From the NCBI GenBank assembly GCA_910584665.1, contig CAJUBL010000017.1, forward strand, positions 1 to 50,790: a DNA stretch of 50,790 bases. Reading direction: 5' to 3'. This DNA comes from an uncultured Muribaculaceae bacterium (lineage in GTDB: Bacteria; Bacteroidota; Bacteroidia; Bacteroidales; Muribaculaceae). The translations under genes were made by a program, and so were the position numbers. Shown one piece after another: positions 46,267-50,790 of this stretch (the first letter of the stretch is position 1; each line of letters begins with the position of its first letter). The notes under the pieces are model-generated. The model did no database searches. It had not been told where the DNA came from and was given only the letters and a program-made list of their open reading frames with translations.

Positions 46267-46288
46267 CGGGAAAACCACTGTTTCCCCG
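46267..46288 (-). terminator. Weak hairpin between fecR and the DUF4832 gene
   Basis: 46267-46275 pairs with 46280-46288 with one mismatch around a 4-base loop, in the 111-bp gap after the anti-sigma gene. No T-run follows on the minus strand, so it could be an attenuator, an mRNA processing or stability element, or nothing. Confidence 0.35.
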
Positions 46289-46335
46289 ATTGTTGTATCG
46301 GTAATGTGAGAAAAGAATCTTGTGAACCCCTGGTA

Positions 46336-47271
46336 TCAGACTTTGGTTCTCATGGTAATAAGGCTTCCTTCTCGTTCAATTTCCATCGGCACGATTTTAC
46401 CTACAGACTCCAGCACCTTGTCTATACTGTCATGAAGGTCAAGTTTGCCATAGACTTTCACATCGCTGAGCGACGCATCACAGTCTATCTCCACCCCATA
46501 GTGTTCGCTGAGACGCCCGATGAGCTTTCCTAAACGTTCGCCCCGGAGCGACAGCAACCCGTCAACCCACAGCGTGTAGTCATTGACATCGACCTGCCTC
46601 ATCGACGAGACCTCGCCGTTGACAAGGTCCACAAGGTCACTGGGCCTCATCCTCACCTTGCTGTCACGCTCTGTTGTCACCTCGACCGAACCTTCCACGA
46701 GCACCACCTGAGCAGTGGAATCACTCGTATTGCATATATTGAAAGTCGTTCCGAGCACTCTGACATCAAATCCGCGCGACTCCACCACAAACGGGTGACC
46801 GGCATCCTTTGCCACCTCGAGATAGACCTCGCCATCGACATAGATACGACGCTCGTCACCATCGAACCGTTCGGGATACAGCACGCGGCTGTGACTGTTG
46901 GCAACCATACGGCTGCCATCTGGCAATATCAGCTCGGCTCGTTTACCGGATTGCACCACAACCTCGCGATATCCCGCTTCGTCGGCCTCGGCCAATGTCG
47001 CTGTCGAAAGATCGATTGTCTCACCGGTGCTGATAAATCTGGCTCCGACCATACACAACAGAGCAAAGCATGCCGCAACTCCCCCCCACATCGACAATCT
47101 CAGCATACGACGCGTACGCGCAAGCTTCTCTGCCAGGATACGTCCGTGGACGAGGCTCTTTATACGGCTGTTGTCAACCGGCTCCTTACGGCATGAACAT
47201 AATATCGACTCCAGGCGGTCTTCATTACCGCCGGCAGCAGACATATTCTGTTCTGTTTGGTTGGTCTTCAT
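46336..47271 (-). CDS. FecR family anti-sigma factor
   Basis: The 311-aa inner-membrane protein has a cytoplasmic N-terminus (1-58), one membrane helix (about 59-79) and a periplasmic FecR domain (about 105-198, with LPDGSRMVANSHSRV and GEVYLEVAKDAGHPFVV). It ends with a DUF4974-type domain (about 235-311), an STN-like fold that can meet the STN domain of SusC. It should hold the ECF sigma factor until SusC senses its glycan. It lies 74 bp downstream of the sigma gene. Confidence 0.92.
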   Translation of the reverse strand: MKTNQTEQNMSAAGGNEDRLESILCSCRKEPVDNSRIKSLVHGRILAEKLARTRRMLRLSMWGGVAACFALLCMVGARFISTGETIDLSTATLAEADEAGYREVVVQSGKRAELILPDGSRMVANSHSRVLYPERFDGDERRIYVDGEVYLEVAKDAGHPFVVESRGFDVRVLGTTFNICNTSDSTAQVVLVEGSVEVTTERDSKVRMRPSDLVDLVNGEVSSMRQVDVNDYTLWVDGLLSLRGERLGKLIGRLSEHYGVEIDCDASLSDVKVYGKLDLHDSIDKVLESVGKIVPMEIEREGSLITMRTKV

Positions 47272-47345
47272 CGTTATTGTGCCGTTTCTATTATTAATGT
47301 CGCCTTCTGTTTAAATATATATAGGTGGTTTTTGTGATTTTTTTG

Positions 47346-47927
47346 TTAAAAATCATGCATCACTGCAAGAATCCCGATCCATACGGCAAGACTGGTCGGG
47401 TTTAGCTTCTTCTTTAGCGCATCCATGGCATATCCGACATGATAATTGATTGTCGCCACCGAAATTCCGAGCAATGTCGCTATCTCCTTGTATGGAACAC
47501 GGTCTATCTTGGCAAGGAAGAAAACATGTCTGCATTTCGGAGGCAGCTCGTCAATGGCACGGTTCAAGGCCGCCATCTCCTCCTGAGATATCAGAGCGTC
47601 GTCAGGCGCATCAATATGGCTCACCGTGTAATTTTCTATGTCATCGATCGATACACCACCCGGCACAGTCGACTCGTGACGCAGATAGGACACAGCCCTT
47701 CGGTAAGTAATCGTGCGCAGATAACCTGACATCGACTCGATCTCCAGCAGACGGCCCCTGTTCTTCCATACTTCATAAAATACATCGCTCACCACCTCCT
47801 CGGCTGTCTCCCTGACACCGACTATCCCATATGCATAAACATACAGCGTTCCTGAATAGTAATCCATGAACGCGTCAAGTGCTTTCTCGTCGCCCTTGGC
47901 TATGCGATATACGATATTAGCCTCCAT
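47346..47927 (-). CDS. ECF-type RNA polymerase sigma-70 factor
   Basis: The 193-aa product has region 2 (about 10-80, with YAYGIVGVRETAEEVVSDVFYEVWKNR) and region 4 (about 120-180, with LPPKCRHVFFLAKIDRVPYKEIATLLGISVATINYHV), the ECF pattern of Bacteroidetes. The hydrophobic tail (LAVWIGILAVMH) is common in this group. It is the first gene of the PUL operon and probably activates the operon. I see only a near match (CATATTTG) to the normal -7 box upstream, consistent with its promoter being different or weak. Confidence 0.93.
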   Translation of the reverse strand: MEANIVYRIAKGDEKALDAFMDYYSGTLYVYAYGIVGVRETAEEVVSDVFYEVWKNRGRLLEIESMSGYLRTITYRRAVSYLRHESTVPGGVSIDDIENYTVSHIDAPDDALISQEEMAALNRAIDELPPKCRHVFFLAKIDRVPYKEIATLLGISVATINYHVGYAMDALKKKLNPTSLAVWIGILAVMHDF

Positions 47928-48027
47928 TTCAATGGTTATGCAAATATGCTATATATAAGTATAATCGTAATGCAAAATTATTGATATTACACTGAATAAC
48001 CTAAAAAATTTTTGTTAAATCATTTTT

Positions 48028-48085
48028 AACAGAAAACAGTCGGGATACCGATGGTCGCCATCGTATATCCCGACTATTTTCTGTT
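48028..48085. terminator. Large hairpin between sigma and beta-helix genes
   Basis: The arms 48028-48046 and 48067-48085 pair over about 19 positions with one mismatch. An inner hairpin (48049-48054 with 48058-48063) lies within. It is downstream of the minus-strand beta-helix gene and 100 bp upstream of the sigma gene. It likely terminates the former, with T-rich sequence after it on the minus strand. Confidence 0.65.
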
Positions 48086-48087
48086 AT

Positions 48088-48106
48088 GCGGGCGGGGAAA
48101 GCCCGC
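48088..48106. terminator. Short GC hairpin in front of the large one
   Basis: GCGGGC (48088-48093) pairs with GCCCGC (48101-48106) around a 7-base loop, between the beta-helix gene stop and the large hairpin. The sequence after it on the plus strand is A/T-rich. Together they form a tandem terminator region. Confidence 0.5.
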
Positions 48107-48143
48107 AATTCATTAAAAATTACTTGTAAACCTATTGGAAACC

Positions 48144-49724
48144 TTATTTTTTTATAACTTTGAATACTGAGTTACCGGCCTTGATGATATACATCCCGGC
48201 CGACATGCCCTCCAGTGATATCACATTCTCACGTGTCACAGCCACCCGGCGGCCGGTTATACTGTAAGCCTCGGCAATTCCTTCATGACCTTCAATATTG
48301 TAAACACCGTTACCCGCCGCAACAAGTTTCACTACCGCACCATTATCAATCACAGCATCTATGCCGGTATTGATGTCGGGATCGGCATACGCTCCGTTCA
48401 TACGACCCTCGACACGCTCGTTGCCAAGCTGGTCGACATTATAGTCTGCTATATGGTAGATACCCCAGCCCGAGACAGCGTCCGCAGTCTGGGCGCCGGT
48501 AGCACCATACTCAAAGTAAAACGGCTTGATGACACCATTTCCGCCTAATGTATGGTCACCGAACACAGTACCGTATGTGCAATCCTCACCATACTGGTCG
48601 CCACCATCCTTCGCTGCGCCGGTCTTCCACTGTAAAATCTTTTTCGGCTCTGCGACAGCATCGACAACAGGGCCGACATAGTTCCAACCGCCCGACACAA
48701 AGCTGAAGTTCTCACCCTCGGTATCACCGCTGAAAGCAAACGACCCCGTCTTCTCACCGCCCACAATGATCGAGTTCACAATCCCTATATTGGCATATTG
48801 CGTCGAGGCGATCTCAGCACCGGCCGCATCTCCTGTAATCGTATTTCCGGCAATAGTCGAACCTATAACATTCAGCCTCATGGCAAGATATTCGCCACTT
48901 GATTTACCGTTAATATATATAGCTGCCCCATCCGATTGTGCTTTATTTCCGGTAATAGTCGAATTTATGATGTTCAGCTGAGAGCAACGCGCTGCAAATA
49001 TAGCGCCTCCCATTTTTCCATAAACCGTATTATTTGAAAAACAGCAACGGTCAAATGTTATATACTCTTTTATACGGTTGGACAGATTCTCTGATTGTAA
49101 TCTGACCGCTCCTCCACGATGTGCGGTTGAATTATTTCTGAACACACATTCTTTAAACAATACTGTACTTCTATTTATAAATGCCGCCGCACCTCCACGG
49201 TTTCCATTCGCACGGTTTTTATAAAAATTACATCTGTTCACTTCCACACTGCCCGAATTGTCGATAAACAACGCTCCGACCTCAGCATTTTCGTTTTCTG
49301 TATTTGTATATACACATGTAAAATCAATGTCACTTATTACAATCGGACGCGTCGTAACATTATGACCGGTTGTCGCACTTGCCCATATCAGTCCCGATGC
49401 ATCACCTTCATTAGCACTGCCGTTATTGTTGGTATCACCCGACAAGACTGTACGTTCGCCACTCTCATTACCATTGAGTGTAAAACCGGTATCTTTGTTA
49501 AATTTGATTGCTCCGCTTAACACATATACACCGCCGGCAAGATTATACACATCACCGTTGGCATTTTTGGCGGCCTGGGTTCTGAAATCCTCCACACCGA
49601 AAGCATTCTCCCAGCTGGAGCCATCCTTGCTACCGGCACCCTCAGGTGAGACATAATAAGTTGCGGCAAACGACATTGCCGGAATAAAAGCCACGACGGG
49701 CAGGAGTAAAAGTTTAAATCTCAT
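48144..49724 (-). CDS. Right-handed beta-helix protein with T9SS-like C-terminal tail
   Basis: The 526-aa product has a signal peptide (about 1-20, cut after SFA). A parallel beta-helix region (about 22-330) contains repeated strands such as VEVNRCNFYKNRA, VLFKECVFRNNS, ITFDRCCFSNNTV and LNIINSTITGNKA, the pectate-lyase/Chlamydia Pmp-like pattern. The C-terminus (about 455-526) has AYSITGRRVAV and GMYIIKAGNSVFKVIKK, a type A T9SS sorting signal. It is probably secreted and attached to the surface. No catalytic residues can be named, so it could be a lyase-like enzyme or an adhesin. It is transcribed apart from the PUL. Confidence 0.8.
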   Translation of the reverse strand: MRFKLLLLPVVAFIPAMSFAATYYVSPEGAGSKDGSSWENAFGVEDFRTQAAKNANGDVYNLAGGVYVLSGAIKFNKDTGFTLNGNESGERTVLSGDTNNNGSANEGDASGLIWASATTGHNVTTRPIVISDIDFTCVYTNTENENAEVGALFIDNSGSVEVNRCNFYKNRANGNRGGAAAFINRSTVLFKECVFRNNSTAHRGGAVRLQSENLSNRIKEYITFDRCCFSNNTVYGKMGGAIFAARCSQLNIINSTITGNKAQSDGAAIYINGKSSGEYLAMRLNVIGSTIAGNTITGDAAGAEIASTQYANIGIVNSIIVGGEKTGSFAFSGDTEGENFSFVSGGWNYVGPVVDAVAEPKKILQWKTGAAKDGGDQYGEDCTYGTVFGDHTLGGNGVIKPFYFEYGATGAQTADAVSGWGIYHIADYNVDQLGNERVEGRMNGAYADPDINTGIDAVIDNGAVVKLVAAGNGVYNIEGHEGIAEAYSITGRRVAVTRENVISLEGMSAGMYIIKAGNSVFKVIKK

Positions 49725-49856
49725 AGTCGAAACAGTATTAGTTTTAAGTAAAAAAATAATTGTCTTTGAATTTAACGTCGCGCAGTTGAAAAAAAACTAT
49801 AGGTCAATAACACTAAAAAACTTTTAATTCTTTTTGCATAATTTACGTACATCGTT

Positions 49857-49980
49857 CAACCTTAAATATCAATCAGAACGCTTTCAGAGCAATGCAAAGA
49901 AAGAATCTGCACTAAAATCAATTCCGGATGGTTAAATTTTAATCTGCGTAATCTGCGCTTAAAAGTATTTGATGCGGTTG
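49857..49980. repeat. Degenerate relative of the 8206-8350 element, inverted
   Basis: On the minus strand, 49980-49950 matches 8210-8239 over about 30 bases with one insertion (CAACCGCATCAAATACTTTT, then AGCGCAGATT). 49910-49880 matches 8233-8263 with about 5 differences in 31. Between them this copy has 39 extra bases, including a second GCAGATT unit. Both ends retain CAACC with nearby ATCAA. I find no flanking target duplication, so it is old or mosaic. Confidence 0.65.
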
Positions 49981-50027
49981 TCCCACAAAAAAAGACAGAC
50001 ACCATTCCTGTTTTCCGTTTTTTTATC

Positions 50028-50035
50028 TAAATTTG
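50028..50035 (+). promoter_or_regulatory. Putative -7 box for the sialate O-acetylesterase-like gene
   Basis: TAAATTTG matches the Bacteroidota -7 consensus 38 bases before the ATG at 50074. No good TTG is seen at the right distance, so confidence is low. Confidence 0.35.
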
Positions 50036-50073
50036 ACAGACCGTTTTATTATAAACCTATCACGACTCTGCTT

Positions 50074-50790
50074 ATGAAATCCAACCGACTCATTTCCGCT
50101 TTGGCCATGGCCGCTATATATTCGGCTACAATGCACGCCGCCATTGAACTGCCCGATATAATAGGAGACAATATGGTCGTCCAGCAAAACACCGATGCCC
50201 GCATATGGGGATGGGCAACACCTGGCAGCCGGATTACCGCAAGCGCATCCTGGGCTCCGAAGAAAAAAGTAACTGCCATAACTGCCGGAAACGGCCGATG
50301 GGACCTCGAACTGCCAACCACATCGGCAACATTCAGCCCCCAGACAATACACATCACCGGTGACGGCAGCGACATCTCCCTTGCAAACGTCCTCGTAGGC
50401 GAAGTGTGGTTCTGTTCAGGGCAGTCAAACATGGAAATGCCTCTGCGGGGATACAACATGCAGCCGGTAGACGAAGCCCCCGAAGCGATTGCCTATTCAG
50501 GCAGATATCCAGGAATAAGATTCGCAACTGTATCCAGAAAAGCCTCGTACACCCCCATGGATCGTGTCGACAGTCCGTGGGTAGAGTGCAATCCCGGTAA
50601 TGCCCCGGACTTCAGCGCCACGGCATTCTTTTTTGCACGCGCCCTTACCGATATTATTGACGTCCCTGTCGGTATAATATCGTGCTCCTACGGTGGCAGC
50701 AAGGTGGAAGGATGGCAGTCTCGTGAGCAGATAGCCCGCTACCCCGAGTGGGATATAGACAAGGAAGCGGCCGACAAAGACATGAACGAC
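50074..50790 (+). CDS. Sialate O-acetylesterase-like SGNH hydrolase, 5' part
   Basis: The first 239 residues are present and the gene runs off the right edge in frame. A signal peptide (about 1-22) is followed by a beta-sandwich start (ELPDIIGDNMVVQQNTDARIWGWA). The SGNH block I is GEVWFCSGQSNMEMP with nucleophile S118, and VGIISCSYGGSKVEGW follows near residue 203, both typical of the SASA family (9-O-acetylesterase). The substrate may be acetylated sialic acid or plant glycan acetyl groups. It may start another carbohydrate locus beyond the window. The Asp/His part of the triad is not in view. Confidence 0.88.
   Translation, partial: MKSNRLISALAMAAIYSATMHAAIELPDIIGDNMVVQQNTDARIWGWATPGSRITASASWAPKKKVTAITAGNGRWDLELPTTSATFSPQTIHITGDGSDISLANVLVGEVWFCSGQSNMEMPLRGYNMQPVDEAPEAIAYSGRYPGIRFATVSRKASYTPMDRVDSPWVECNPGNAPDFSATAFFFARALTDIIDVPVGIISCSYGGSKVEGWQSREQIARYPEWDIDKEAADKDMND

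Larger units (their letters stand above)
49725..50073. other. Intergenic region of 349 bp
   Basis: This AT-rich gap lies between divergent genes. It holds the decayed MITE relative at 49857-49980, a promoter-like -7 box at 50028-50035 and several A/T runs. I see no RNA gene and no convincing ORF. Confidence 0.7.

Noticed and set aside
1..50790. tRNA, rRNA or CRISPR arrays
   Set aside because: I saw no cloverleaf with a T-loop motif, no rRNA segments and no regularly spaced identical repeats. The 75-bp units are adjacent and imperfect.

Overview
The window is chromosomal DNA of a gut-type Bacteroidota, most likely Bacteroidales and probably Muribaculaceae-like (my inference from gene content and style, not a database result). 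The evidence is a SusC/SusD polysaccharide utilization locus (PUL) with an ECF sigma/FecR pair, a serine palmitoyltransferase of the Bacteroides type, a T9SS-like sorting tail, and promoters of the Bacteroidota form TTG-N19-23-TAnnTTTG with no clear Shine-Dalgarno sequences.

Region 1 (1-8152) is housekeeping. It holds the tail of a WbuC-like cupin gene, a perfect 21-bp terminator hairpin, then tsaB (minus) divergent from a plus-strand run of yicC, gmk, nadD, a DUF5063 gene and a GNAT acetyltransferase. Facing it is a minus-strand pair: an ABC-F ATPase and a Pif1-like helicase with a TPR tail. Region 2 (8153-8885) is a scar. It contains a 145-bp MITE-like element with terminal inverted repeats and a perfect 10-bp target duplication, followed by a frameshifted, truncated RHS remnant. 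Region 3 (8863-16479, minus) holds dCMP deaminase, S41 protease and 5-formyl-THF cyclo-ligase behind a tandem 75-bp promoter repeat, and carA-carB-yraN. Region 4 (16674-21002) has a four-module persulfide-handling protein (CoA-disulfide reductase, rhodanese, TusA, DsrE-like), a rubrerythrin and a serine palmitoyltransferase.

Region 5 (21265-47927, all minus, about 26.7 kb) is one PUL. In order of transcription it is: ECF sigma, FecR anti-sigma, DUF4832 protein, STN-type SusC (broken by one extra G in a G7 run), SusD, SusE/F-like lipoprotein, second DUF4832 lipoprotein, secreted FAD oxidoreductase, GH36-like alpha-galactosidase, CE7-like acetyl esterase, GH2 beta-glucuronidase, DUF4886-GH3 fusion, GH3 with PA14, and GH2 beta-galactosidase. 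A rho-independent terminator closes it. Four ATGA overlaps and short gaps indicate one long operon. The enzymes imply an acetylated, branched glycan carrying glucuronate, beta-linked hexose or xylose, beta-galactose and alpha-galactose. The exact substrate cannot be read from sequence. The STN domain on SusC fits FecR/sigma trans-envelope signalling, so import would switch on the operon.

Region 6 (48144-50790) has a beta-helix protein with a T9SS-like tail, a 349-bp gap holding a decayed relative of the MITE, and the start of a sialate O-acetylesterase-like gene that runs off the window.

The most notable items are the MITE with its intact target duplication, the SusC G-tract frameshift, the paired DUF4832 proteins as candidate unassigned glycosidases next to a secreted flavoenzyme, the DUF4886-GH3 fusion, and the tandem promoter repeat before dCMP deaminase.
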